Part shown: piece after piece, positions 46,461-61,200 of the stretch
Numbering within the stretch: the first letter of the stretch is position 1
Layout: the number at the start of each line of letters is the position of its first letter
DNA from: Erigeron canadensis
Lineage: Eukaryota; Streptophyta; Magnoliopsida; Asterales; Asteraceae
Reading direction: 5' to 3'
DNA length: 64,000 bases
Assembly (NCBI RefSeq): GCF_010389155.1
Contig: NC_057763.1
Span: forward strand, 41,646,645-41,710,644
Made by a program: the position numbers and the translations under genes
The notes under the pieces: model-generated
What the model was told of the DNA's origin: nothing
The model's database searches: none
What the model saw: only the letters and a program-made list of their open reading frames with translations

Positions 46461-47219
46461 AAAGAAAAAGAAAGTTTTTTTTATCAAGCAAGGTTTAGGT
46501 CAAGTCTAATTTGGCCTATATGTATATGGTACGTTATTGCAATAAAGTCATAATACAGGGGGCATTAAACCCAAAAATATTCAAATTTATTATGTAATGT
46601 AACTGCCAACGAAAAAGATTGTATGGACAATATTGTTAGTAGTTCGGCGAATCACCTAATCCTACGTTAATCTATTTTCCAGGGAACACTTTATTAAATC
46701 CAGACCAACACCAAGGAACCACTTGTACAACACGCAATTTAACCTGTACATATTTTAAAACATTCCGCAAAAGGTTTTAGGTAAGGGTAGTTTAGTAAAT
46801 GACTAAAAAAGGTTGTCGTTTAGGATCCAGAGTTTGCGTGCAACAACAGCTGTAGATTACAAAATCGGACGGTTGAAAATGAAAGTTTGACTGGTGTACG
46901 AAATAAGGCGAGGAATGAATGATTGATGTTTTTTTTCTTTGTCAGGTTTGACCATTGACCAGAAAAAAAGAAAATAATAATATTTTTAAAAAAAATATGG
47001 ACAAGATACATACATTATTACATACACAAACAGAGATATATATAATAAAGTAGATATATATAGATACAGACAGAGAAAGAGGGGGGGAATTGTTTGTGTT
47101 TTTTGCATTCGAGAGATTAAAAGAAGAATAAAAAGGGTGGAGGAGGATTGCGTGTTGTGTTCCTCACTCGCAGTTTCCTCCTCCATTTTATTATTATATT
47201 ATTATTATTATTTATTATA
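46461..47219 (+). promoter_or_regulatory. Upstream region and presumed promoter/5' UTR of the GSK3-like kinase
   Basis: No transposon boundary is seen between the tandem duplication and the gene. A GA/GT-rich stretch at 47060-47320 is probably transcribed leader. The exact start cannot be told. Confidence 0.35.
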
Positions 47220-47249
47220 ATGGTGATGCTGCTGCTGCTGCTTGAATGA
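47220..47249 (+). other. Possible upstream ORF of 9 codons in the kinase 5' leader
   Basis: ATG GTG ATG then four CTG codons, CTT GAA TGA encodes MVMLLLLLE, ending 165 bp before the main ATG. If the leader includes it, it could reduce translation of the kinase. Whether it is transcribed is unknown. Confidence 0.3.
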
Positions 47250-47414
47250 ATTTTGGAAACAAATAACAAGAAACAAAATTGTGTGCGTGTGTGTGTGTTG
47301 TGAAAGAGATCTGGTGAGGAAACATATCGAATAACAAAAAGGGAAATTGTTTAAATTAAAAAGAATTTAGGGTTACGATTTGATTTTTTCATTTCATTGA
47401 TTTCTTGGGATAAA

Positions 47415-50631
<3,217 letters not shown>

Positions 50632-51787
50632 ATTATGTTATGTCATGAAGAGAGCGTGTCTTGTTCATAGGTGTTTTGGAAGTCTGGGTTTTTGAACAGT
50701 TGCCCATAATAGTCGTTATACTTGCTCTTTCTTTCTTTTGGTGCTACACTATCTAATCATGTTTTTTGGGTCAGTTTTATATTTAACTGTAACGAATTGG
50801 AAGATTATTATACATCTTCCTCGTATAGATATGGTGTAGCTAAGTTCAATTTGAGAGCTTACGACCTGGAAACTCACCTCTAATGAATTTGATTTTTTCG
50901 TTTTTTACATATCTGTGTTCACTTTGTAGCAGAAGGCATTTTTGCTTCTTTTTCCTTCATATATGTGTTCATTCCGTAGCAAAACTTGTAACCTTTAGAC
51001 GGCTCTATATACGTAGAGGTTGAGTCAATTGCAAATCAAATTTGTGTTGATGCTAATTCCATGTTTCACCTTTGAATGTTTACTCTCTTCTATTGAGAGT
51101 GATACAGAAACAACATTTATTTGCCATACATATCTAGTTGTATAATGTTTGTGTAAATTACTGCTTAGATATTATCTTCCCTTTGAGCCTTTATGGGAAA
51201 AATTGTTTTTAGGTAGCAAATCAAATGTTATAACTCTCTGTTCCTCTCTATGGTCGGAAACCAATGGGGACAGCCAAAAAGCTTTAAAAATATGAATAAA
51301 CCGTTTTAGTTTGGCTACATTCTTCTAACAATGTGCCTTGTAAATTTGAAAGGAAAAAAAAAAAGAATCTGTATATCCTAAGAGATGCTTACAAAAAAGG
51401 TAAAAACAAGTAATCAAGATCATCTTCCTCTTGTTAGTCTCTCATATCCAAGTATCAATGGCTTGTCAATTACGTATGATCTATTTGTTGCCACCCAGTA
51501 GTAATCTATTGCTTAACTCACATATATTTGGTGGTTCAGCAATTCATTTGCTATCTAATTTCTGTAATTGTGCTGAGAAATGCGTATACACTTGACTAAT
51601 ACTAGCTGGACAATCTCATCTTCCTTCGGTTACAGTCATCATTTTCAAATCTCCGTCATCATCATCTCTCTTCAACAAACTTAACCCTAACCAAATCTTC
51701 ATTGCTATGAGCGAATGAGAGTGTCAATGAGGCGACACAAACAGATACAACAAAGGCAGTTTGCAGCAAACTGCAAATGAACATTGC
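50632..51787. other. Intergenic, convergent 3' ends
   Basis: Between the kinase stop and the PPR stop, both genes point toward this region. It contains their 3' UTRs; no other feature is recognised. Confidence 0.5.
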
Positions 51788-54262
51788 CTACCAATAATCT
51801 CCACAAGAACAAACTTTATCTTTAAAGTGATGAAATCGATTGGAGTCTCTCAAAATTATGATCCGGCCATAAACACTGGATATATACTTCATAGCAGTAT
51901 GACAATCACCACAAACCCGAAGGTTCTTATAGATGCGTATAGGCATTCCAGGTGGCAATTCCAAAAGCCCAAAAGCTACTGCTAACTTCTCACTATGATA
52001 AGCAAGACCACGTTCTTTACCTTCTTCATCAATATTATGCAATGCGAATTTCACATCAGGAACATAACCTGCTTCTCTAATCAACATCATAACCTCATCG
52101 ATCTTTGAATATATCACATTTGTCTTTTCATGGTTTCTATCTTCAGACATAAAAGAATGAACTTTACTATTGATTTCCATCCAACTATAGCCCGGTTCCT
52201 TATTTACAGCTCTTGATTTCATTAGACTTCTCATTCTTGCAACATCATCCCATTTACCCGCTGAAGAGTATAAGTGCGATAGCATAATGTAGGGGACCGC
52301 ATCTTGTGGTTCCAATTCAAAAAGGATATTTGCCGCTTTCTCTGCAAGCTCCATTTTCCCATGAACCTTGCAAGCCGAAAGCAATGCTTTCCATACAGTG
52401 GCATCAGGTTCAACTGCCATGTTATTTAGTAGCTCTTCTGCCTCATTTATCTTTCCCGATCGCCCTAATAGGTCAATCATACAAGCATAGTGATCTTGAC
52501 CTGGCTTTATATGGTAAAAGTTGACCATTGAGTCAAAGTATTGACGGGCTTGATCCACAAGTCCAGCATGACTACAAGCAAATAGCAACCCGATGAAAGT
52601 TATGAAGTCGGGTTTTATGCCACTTTCAAGCATTTGATTGTACAACACTAATGCTTCCGTTGATTTACCATTTTTAGCATAGCCCATGATTAGTGCAGTC
52701 CACGTAATTACATTCTTGATCGTCATTGAAGCAAAAACTTTGTTAGCATCTTCTATGCAACCACAGTTAGTGTACATAGTCACAAGAGAGTTATCAACCG
52801 ATAAAGATGAAACAAAACCTAGTTTGATAAAATCGGCATGAACTTGTTGTCCAAAATCAAGAAGAGTGAGTTCTGCACAAGAACTGAAGATGCGTGCAGT
52901 GACAAATTGGTCCGATTTGATTCCTGAAATCCTCATTTCACAGAATAATTTAAGAGCTTTTTCGTGGGCGGTATTGTGAGTATAGCCAGTGACCAATGAA
53001 GTCCATGAAACCACGTCTTTCTCTTCCATGTTATTAAATACCTCAAATGCACACCCTAAATCACCTCTTTTGGCATACATGTCCACAAGAGCATTACTTA
53101 CTGAAACATGTCTTTCAAAGCCGGTTTTCACTGCCATACAATGGACGGTTTGTGAAGATTTCACATATTCAGTGTCGTTTAAGGAAGCAAAACAGTTTAG
53201 CACAGAAGGGTATGTATAGTTATCGATTTTCATGCTCTTCAGATGCATTTTCTTGAACAAAAGAAGCGCTTCATGTCTAAAACCTTGCCTCACACACCCA
53301 ACTATCATAGAGTTCCAAGAAACAATGTCATTAACTTCCATTGACTCTAACACAATTCTAGCATCGTCCAAACATCCACATTTCGCATACATGTCTACTA
53401 ATGCACTTTCCACAAACACATTAGCACCAAAACCACCCTTCACAATACAACCATGCACCTGCATCCCAAACCTATAACCCGATATTTCACCACACACTGT
53501 CAAAACACTAGGAAACGTATACTGATTAGCCTCGATCCCTTCAGCTCTCATATCACGAAAGCACTCAATTGCCCCAATTTGATCATGGTTCCTTGAGTAC
53601 CCAGTAATCATCGCAGTCCAAGTAACATGATTCTTTCCATAAGACATCCTCTTAAACAGATATTCTGCTGCAGACATCCGCTTGCATTGTGCATACATAT
53701 CAACAAGTCCAGTCACCACAAACTCATTCACATCAAACCGAGTCTTAATCACGTACCCATGAAACTGCTCCCCTCTAAACAACAACCCATTTAACGAACA
53801 CATCTTAAGAACACTCCTTAACGTAAACTGACTCGGGCTATACCCTTCACACTGCATCTCATAAAACAACCTCATTGACTCATCTTCAAGTCCCAGTTTA
53901 CAATACCCGGAAATTAACGAAGACCAAGTAATGGGACTCTTCTTTGGAGTCTCATCAAACAACTTTTGTGCATCAATTACCTTCCCTGAATTCGCTAAAC
54001 CAGCAATCATGGTATTCCAAGTAAACTCGTCTTTCTCAGGCATTTCATCAAACAGGTGTTGTGCTTCGTTGATTCGACCTGATTTCCATAGCTCATTCAG
54101 CTTCTGATTTGAGTAGTAAGCAGTTGGTGATATGGGTGTTGAAAAGTTAGCAGCTTTGTGAAAGTTTTTGGCAAATCTTACACACCCATGTCGATAATGC
54201 CAAGCGTTATTATTCTGTTGAATATAAATATAGCTTAGTTTATATTTGAACATAACGCCCAA
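51788..54262 (-). CDS. DYW-type pentatricopeptide repeat protein (organelle RNA editing factor)
   Basis: A single uninterrupted 824-codon frame, as is normal for PPR genes. The N-terminus contains Arg, Lys, His and Ser and lacks early acidic residues, suggesting mitochondrial or plastid import. PPR motifs of P, L and S type run from about residue 50 to 630 (for example FTWNTMIAGLANSGK, VTWTAMITGYSRN, VVSWTSLVTGYTHN), followed by E and E+ domains. The C-terminal DYW domain occupies about 732-824. The zinc-binding and catalytic HSE is at 756-758, CGDCH at 784-788, and the protein ends CSCGDYW. With these residues intact the protein should be a cytidine deaminase that edits C to U in organelle transcripts at sites picked by its PPR tract. 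The target site is not known. The ATG at 54262 is the first in frame; a start closer to the repeats is possible. Confidence 0.95.
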   Translation of the reverse strand: MGVMFKYKLSYIYIQQNNNAWHYRHGCVRFAKNFHKAANFSTPISPTAYYSNQKLNELWKSGRINEAQHLFDEMPEKDEFTWNTMIAGLANSGKVIDAQKLFDETPKKSPITWSSLISGYCKLGLEDESMRLFYEMQCEGYSPSQFTLRSVLKMCSLNGLLFRGEQFHGYVIKTRFDVNEFVVTGLVDMYAQCKRMSAAEYLFKRMSYGKNHVTWTAMITGYSRNHDQIGAIECFRDMRAEGIEANQYTFPSVLTVCGEISGYRFGMQVHGCIVKGGFGANVFVESALVDMYAKCGCLDDARIVLESMEVNDIVSWNSMIVGCVRQGFRHEALLLFKKMHLKSMKIDNYTYPSVLNCFASLNDTEYVKSSQTVHCMAVKTGFERHVSVSNALVDMYAKRGDLGCAFEVFNNMEEKDVVSWTSLVTGYTHNTAHEKALKLFCEMRISGIKSDQFVTARIFSSCAELTLLDFGQQVHADFIKLGFVSSLSVDNSLVTMYTNCGCIEDANKVFASMTIKNVITWTALIMGYAKNGKSTEALVLYNQMLESGIKPDFITFIGLLFACSHAGLVDQARQYFDSMVNFYHIKPGQDHYACMIDLLGRSGKINEAEELLNNMAVEPDATVWKALLSACKVHGKMELAEKAANILFELEPQDAVPYIMLSHLYSSAGKWDDVARMRSLMKSRAVNKEPGYSWMEINSKVHSFMSEDRNHEKTNVIYSKIDEVMMLIREAGYVPDVKFALHNIDEEGKERGLAYHSEKLAVAFGLLELPPGMPIRIYKNLRVCGDCHTAMKYISSVYGRIIILRDSNRFHHFKDKVCSCGDYW

Positions 54263-56108
54263 AAATACAAGAAATTTGTATTTACTTAGTTTAATTCAAG
54301 ACTTCAAGTTAATAAGCTGAAATAGACTCCTAAAAAAGTCTATTTGTTTTTTTCATAATTTAAGTCACTATATTATTTTGAGAAAATCTATCACCATATA
54401 CACAATAACCTAAATAGGCAGGCATATTTCAATTCTCCTTCTAAATCATAACTAGAAGGAACCCCGCAAATATTACTGGAGCAGTGTCGTTGGTGATAGC
54501 AACGACGTAGGTTGTTGATGTAAAGATAATTGAAAAGGCAATGATTTGAGTACCCATTCCTACAACAATTTGTAGTCCCTTTCACTATGAAACGTGAATG
54601 ACTGTGTTCAAAAATTTTTGTCACTATATGGTGGTCCAATTTTGTTAACTATAGGGGGTCGCTTTTACTATGAAATGTGACTAGTAAGAGGTGTATACTC
54701 TCAAATATGATTACCACTTTTCCACAATCATTCCGTTTCATTACACCATGTATTATATCTTTCATATACTATTTTATTGAATTTATAAAAGTTATCTACT
54801 TAAGTATAGCATAAAAATACTATAATAGTTTTTTTTTTTTTTAATTAAGGTATAATGTATTATTAGGTGGAAATTCTAAACACTTATGGCCAATCCATCT
54901 AGAAATTTTACATTTTAATAAAAAAAACTTAAAAGTGATTTGTAATACCGATAATTAAATTACATTTCATTTCATTAAAAAAAAAAACCTTACTATTTTA
55001 ACTCTATAGAATAAACTATTAACATTAGTCTTGCACCTATTACAAAATTCAAACCATAAATTTATAAGTTTTACAATACATCCAAAAATAAGATATGTCC
55101 CATATTGTAATGTAACGAGTCATAAAGTAGCCATACATATTCCATATTCCCCTTTTTAACATGCTACATTTTCATACACACAAAAACAAAAAATAAAGAA
55201 TTCAGTGTAACAAGTTACAGTGAAAAAAACAAAACAAACCCATATAAAAGACCACTCTATATTGAATTGAAGGAGGGGTGCTGGAAGCATGCGGCTAATT
55301 GAAAAACACAATCTAATTATTTTAAAACATTACTTAAAAGATAGGTGTAAATGTGTAGTAGTAATAAAAGAAAAAGTATTTTTAAATGGAAGTGTTCATT
55401 ATTTGAGAAATGAAAAGGGATAGTTTGGTTTACAAATTAAAGAATATATATATATACTATATTATGAAACATGAAAAATATAGTGACTTCTAATCCTTGG
55501 ATGATAGATTATGTAATGTGAACTCCATGCATAATGTTTTAACATACAAATAGACCTAAATTCAGGTTGAAATTTGGCATTGAGGACTTTGGCTATACTT
55601 TAAAGAATTGTTATAGTTGGTCGAATACCCACAACATACAATTAGGTCAACAAAACAAAACAATGAAGTGTAGTGTAGACCTACATGTAAAGTTGAAACA
55701 CGCGAATTCGATTTATTGGAATGCCCATAGTATATGATCAAGAATTAGGTGAAGTTGTCTGGAGTCTGAACCAATCTATTTTGATACATCTATTATCATC
55801 TATTAGTTCATATAGAGTATATTATTTCCACATCATGATGATTGAATCTTTTGACTACATAGAGCTTGATGAATGTTTAACTATTTGTTAAATAGCAATT
55901 ATATACATACACAAAATAAAGCTTAAAAAAAAACATTTTTATAGAATTACTAATGTGATTAGATTATATTACCATTCATCCTAAATACATACAAATGAAA
56001 TCAATAACAAATGAATTTGTAATCGTACGTACAATTCTAACAAATATAAGGATTTAGTAATATAGAATTTGTAATCGTACGTACAAAGTGACAATTTTAT
56101 TAAAAATA
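54263..56108. other. Intergenic region upstream of the PPR gene
   Basis: AT-rich with no gene recognised. The minus-strand open frame at 54391-54639 has no domain. A TA run lies near 55446-55458. Confidence 0.5.
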
Positions 56109-56110
56109 AA

Positions 56111-56184
<74 letters not shown>

Positions 56185-56193
56185 TAATAATAA
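56109..56193. repeat. (AAT)n microsatellite, about 27 units
   Basis: A run of AAT/TAA repeats of more than 70 bases, with one interruption (ACAATAAT) near the right end. Apparent poly-Leu and poly-Tyr frames over it are artefacts. Confidence 0.98.
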
Positions 56194-56929
56194 AGGGTAT
56201 GTAAGAATTTGTGGATTTGTAATATTCTTGTCAAATTAATTTTGATCAATCCCATAAATATATTGTTTTTCATATACGATATATCCAATTTTATAGTTTC
56301 TATATTCTAATTATAATTTATACTATATTTTCTATAAAAACAATCGATAATTTAAAAAAAAACATGGAGATGCCACATAGGATAAATCTTATGTGGCAAC
56401 ATTTAAGCATAGCTTTGATTTAGGGAGAATGACTTAAAAGGTTAGGATTCCTACTGTTTTAATATTTATATAGATATATATATATATATTCCAAGTAGGT
56501 TAACAAAAAATATACAATGATGATATTATGTAAATCCTTGACAATCAATGATTCATTTACGGAGGGTTTATACTTTATATGTTGATATTTTATTAATCCT
56601 TAGTTGTTGGGAAGAGATTAACGGAATTTTTCTTTGAACACGGTTGCTCGACTCGTGATAATATATTAGTTTTTAGACAACCAAATAATTTACCATTAAA
56701 TAATAGGTTTAAAATAAGTATTAAAATAGGTTTATTAAAGTAAAACAAATATTAAAATAGGTTTATCATATGTGAAAATCACCGGGCACCATAAAATTAT
56801 TGTGCATCAATTGTTGCGTGTATCAATTTAACCATGATTTGAGGGTCAAAATTTTATTTTATTTATTTTACTTTAATATTTGTTTTACAATACCCAACCC
56901 GGATAGTTTTTCTTAAGAAAATTTATAAT
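56194..56929. other. Intergenic DNA with a short inverted repeat
   Basis: AAGTAAAACAAATATTAAAA near 56739 and TTTACTTTAATATTTGTTTTAC near 56869 form an inverted pair around a roughly 100-bp loop, perhaps a degenerate MITE. Confidence 0.4.
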
Positions 56930-57916
56930 ATACTAAAACTTATGTGAATGTACAAGTGTTTTATGCATGAAATGTACAAGTTCTTATAAGACATAATACT
57001 TTTTACCATTCTTTCATTTTAACCCCTTAAACTTTCTATCTTTTAACTTTTGTCCCAAATTAAAGTTTTCGTTTGTATTTTCTTGATACTAAATTTTGGA
57101 TTCTCATATTTTTATCAAACAACTTTCACACAGTACGGATTTACTTTAACTTTCACCCGCTTTTTTATATATCTAGTGTTTTTAATATATTCTTAAAAGC
57201 CTATATAAATGTACAAGTTCTTTATGCATGAAATATACAAGTTTCTATAGTACATAATAATTTTTACCAGTTTTCAATTTAACTCCCTAAAGTTTCTATA
57301 TTTTCACTTTGTCCAAATCAAAATTTCATTTTTATTTTATTGACACTTAACTTTTTGGTTCTTATGGTTTTACCAAGAAAACTTTCACACAATTATGGTT
57401 TTACTTTTAACTTTTATCCGTTTTTTATATATCTAACGTTTTTAATATATAATAAAATTTATCATCTTTACGTCTTACGTTCATGTAATATTTAAAGCGT
57501 TCATATAACGCATAATAATATTTACCAATTTTCATTTCTCCATAAAGTTTCTATCTTTTAACTTTTGTCCCACATCAAAGTTTTCGTTTCATTTTCTTGA
57601 CACTTAACTTTGAGTTCTCATGTTTTTATCAAACAACTTTTACACAGTTACGGTTCTAATTTTAAAAATTTGATTTTTTATATTTTCATCCGTCTTTTTA
57701 GATATAATACATTCATGTAACATTTAAAACATTAATATAGTTATTGTTTATATTTTTATATATCTTATTATTAATTTTTTACATTTTTTTTATTGTTATT
57801 GTTATATGTTTAGCTGTCTTTTTTAATTTTTGGTTTAAATATTTGATATAAATCCGGGTCCAAAATATTGTCTTTGTAAAAGCGTATCACGCAGCAACGC
57901 GCGGGTTAAAACATAG
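56930..57916 (+). mobile_element. Helitron-like element with internal tandem units
   Basis: The 3' end GCAGCAACGCGCGGGTTAAA followed by ACATAGT is a recognisable plant Helitron terminus (hairpin-forming CGCG stretch, then TAG|T). The 5' end is uncertain; TTTATAATATACTAAAAC near 56930 is one candidate. Most of the body consists of three diverged tandem units (see 56985-57680). Confidence 0.55.
56985..57680. repeat. Three diverged tandem units of about 240-250 bp
   Basis: Each unit contains, in order, CATAATA.TTTTTACCA, TTTCTATCTTTTAACTTTTGTC, AAAGTTTTCGTTT, TTCTCATGTTTTTATCAAA and CTTTCACACAGTTACGG-like blocks. The three units begin near 56985, 57240 and 57500 and differ by substitutions and indels. 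Confidence 0.7.
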
Positions 57917-58250
57917 TATATAATAAAATTTTATATGCAAAGTCAAACTTATTTTATTTAGTATGTAAAACACTTGTGACTAACCCACATGCTATCCTCC
58001 CAAAACTCTGAAACCAACAACCATATGAGTGACACAATTTCCCCAGATTACTCATCAATCAACCATCTCATCCCCAATCCCATGGTCCTCTTTTTCTTCT
58101 AGGGTTTCTTTTATTTTTATTTTTATGTTTATTATTATACACACAAGATAACAAAATAAAATCCCTCTTTCTCTCGTTTTCACACTCATCACTCCCATCG
58201 ATTCAATCAATTAAAACCCTTACCTCAATTTCCCCGCCAAATTAACAACT
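57917..58250 (+). promoter_or_regulatory. Promoter and 5' UTR of the RING gene (presumed)
   Basis: Pyrimidine-rich leader-like sequence (CCCTCTTTCTCTCGTTTTC at about 58161-58179) occurs before the ATG at 58251. The Helitron end lies only about 330 bp upstream, so the promoter is short or partly transposon-derived. Confidence 0.4.
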
Positions 58251-61200
58251 ATGCAATCTCAATCGCCGTCGTCTTCCACCGACACCACCGCCGTCACAAT
58301 CGATTCCACGCCGTTACTCACCACCCCCGCCTCTTCCGACGGAATATTCCGCAACCGTCAATTCGTCTCCACCACTCCTTCCCTCCGCGGCGCGGCCAGG
58401 TTCCTCCGTCGCGCCAGCAGCCGGAGAATGCTCCGTGAACCCTCCATGCGCGTTCGCGAATCCGCCGCTGAGCAAATCGAAGAGCGGCAGACTGATTGGG
58501 CTTACTCGCGTCCGGTTGTGATTCTAGACTTGATTTGGAACTTAGCGTTTATAATTGTGTCGGTTTCGGTTTTGATTATGAGTCGAAATGAGGATCCGAT
58601 TCGGCCGTTGAGGCTTTGGATAGTTGGATATGGTTTTCAGTGTTTGCTTCATATGGTTTGTGTTTGTGTTGAGTATAAACACAGGTATCAGCAACGTTTG
58701 TCTGAGTACGGTGCTGCCGGTTTGAGATCATCGGGAAGTAATCGGATATCGAATGGAAATTCAAACTCTTCTAGTTCGGGGAGCGAAGGAAGGGAGTATG
58801 CGGAATTATCACCCTCACATAATGATGTTGATGATGACACTAGGTACATTATTTAACTATTGTTACTCGTAATATTCTTGTTTTGTCAAGTTCAAGTCCT
58901 TTTGAATATTTGTTAAAAGAAGAGTAAGTTAAATAGGTTTACTCATCAAAGATGATTAATTGTGTTGCCACTAGTATTAAAATGATCATTTCATCTCTAA
59001 TAGTTCGATAATTGATTTCGAAGAAAATGCAGTAGAGCATGATAAAGGGTGGTTAATGTCATGTTCATTTGTCAGACAGAAGGTCATCATGGTGGTTAGC
59101 ACTTAGTATAATGAAAAAGAAGAAGCATTGTTAGTAATTCTGCTAAGTGCTTAAGAGTTAATAGTATAACTATGAAAGGAATTATTAGTTTTCCGCTTGT
59201 CCACTACTTTAAGTATCTACAAGTCTCCAATGTTACAATCACCGTAATTATAGTTAGGAAATAATCCTAAATTATCATTGTAATGATAGCTTGATAGTAA
59301 TCTTAACAATAACTGGGCTAAGCTCTGTGCTTTTCTACTGCTTCAATATTGCGTACTTCTTCATCTAGTTTGATTTTGGTTCCATATTTTATTTTTTTAG
59401 CAGCAACTTATAAAGTGTGTTTAGGCATGTTGTGTTTGAGTTCCATCTCAGATTTGTGCGTTGATGTTCAATTTAAGGGTTCTACTGTTGTCGTTGACTT
59501 ACCTTTAAAAGTACAAAAGATCTGCAGAAATTCTCTTCGTTTTGACTGCATGGCTGTATATAAATTGTGTTACTTTATATGTGGCAGTGTTGCTAAGCAC
59601 CTGGAATCTGCTAATACAATGTTTTCCTTTATTTGGTGGATTGTTGGATTCTATTGGGTGTCTTCTGGTGGTGAACATCTTACTCAGAATGCACCTCAGT
59701 TATACTGGTTTGTCTTTCTTCTTTCTAGAAAAGGGTAGACATGGAAGCCATAATCTTTTCCTTACATAATTTGTACTTGATTTCTTTCCAGGCTATGTAT
59801 TACATTCTTAGCATTTGATGTGTTTTTTGTCGTTATCTGCGTTGCTGTGGCATGTGTTGTTGGTATTGCTGTTTGTTGCTGTCTACCTTGTATTATTGCA
59901 ATCTTGTATGCAGTGGCTGATCAGGTAAGCTCTTGTGCAATAGTTTTTTGGTTTTGTTGCAATGTATCAACAGGAATAATTCCCTTTCCTGTCAAAGGCA
60001 GGGTATGTGGATAGTGAAGCTAGCATGTATCATATAATAATCTATTTTTGTTTGACTACTGCAACTACTTCATATTTAGCATGTATCATATAATAATCTA
60101 TTTTTGTTTGACTACTGCAACTACTTCATATTTTTAAGTATGGTGAGCCATTGATTGTGATTTTATCATACATAACAAAATGGCGAGCTTTATAAGATAG
60201 CATTAGACGTGTACCTGTTCTATTTGGTGGTAAAGAGGTCCGATTGTGGTATGGTGGCCCTAGGTGCTGGTGGTCCACCTCGTTGAGAGAGAATGAGAAT
60301 GTGGTCAGTGAAAGATGGAGGTTGGTAAGAACAAGAAAGTTGTAAAATTTTTGTGAAAAATGGAGGTTGGTATTGTCCAAAGAAAACAGAAAACATAGAT
60401 AATGGAAATTGTTCAAGAATTTGGGTAATGGACATCTTTTAACAAAGTAGATGGTGGAGATTGATTTGTTTACCCTCTAAAAGTTGGTGGGGTCAACGAT
60501 TAAAATGCTTTGTTAAAAAGTTCACAGTATAGAAGTTAAGATGACAGAAAGACTACAACGGTAGCAGATATAGTAAATGTCTCTTCTTATATGATTTATA
60601 TATGTTTCATAAGCCTAAGTATATATTTAGTTGTAGTATATTTGGCCACGTGATCAGTGCATTCATACCTGGGAACTAAATTGTGATAGTAAGGGGTACC
60701 AAGATGTTTTGGTTATTCTACGTTTCTGTGGTGTTGGCTCATATATAATGTATTTACTTGATATTTGTGGTATCTAGTTGGCTTCCTTTGATTTATAAAT
60801 CTTCTATCTTGGAATTTGATTTAACTTTTTGAAATGGTTATATTTAAATCTATTGTTTTTGTAATCGCGTAATGTTGTATCTGTTTTAACTTGTTTTCTG
60901 ATTAGGAGGGTGCAACCAAGGATGACATTGAACGATTGCCTAAATTCAAGTTCAAGAGAATAGATGATTTTGAGAAGCAAAATGGGGAGATTCAAAAAGG
61001 TTATGGTGGAATAATGGTAGAATGTGATACTGATGCACCTGTTGAACGTGCTTTGTCTGAGGAGGATGCTGTAAGTATCTCTTTGTTAATATTAAATTAA
61101 TGCAGTGTTTGACAAGGCATATTTGACATAATTGGTTATCTTTAAGCTAAAAATAATAAACTATGGATAACTAATCCCATACCAGATTAACAGAATATTT

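Noticed and set aside
53232..53477. Plus-strand frames across the PPR gene
   Set aside because: Shadow frames of the repeat-rich PPR coding sequence.
55981..56288. Two overlapping open frames giving poly-Leu and poly-Tyr proteins
   Set aside because: They are translations of the AAT microsatellite.
56985..57680. A CRISPR-like repeat array
   Set aside because: The units are about 250 bp, diverged and contiguous, in plant nuclear DNA; this is not a repeat-spacer pattern.
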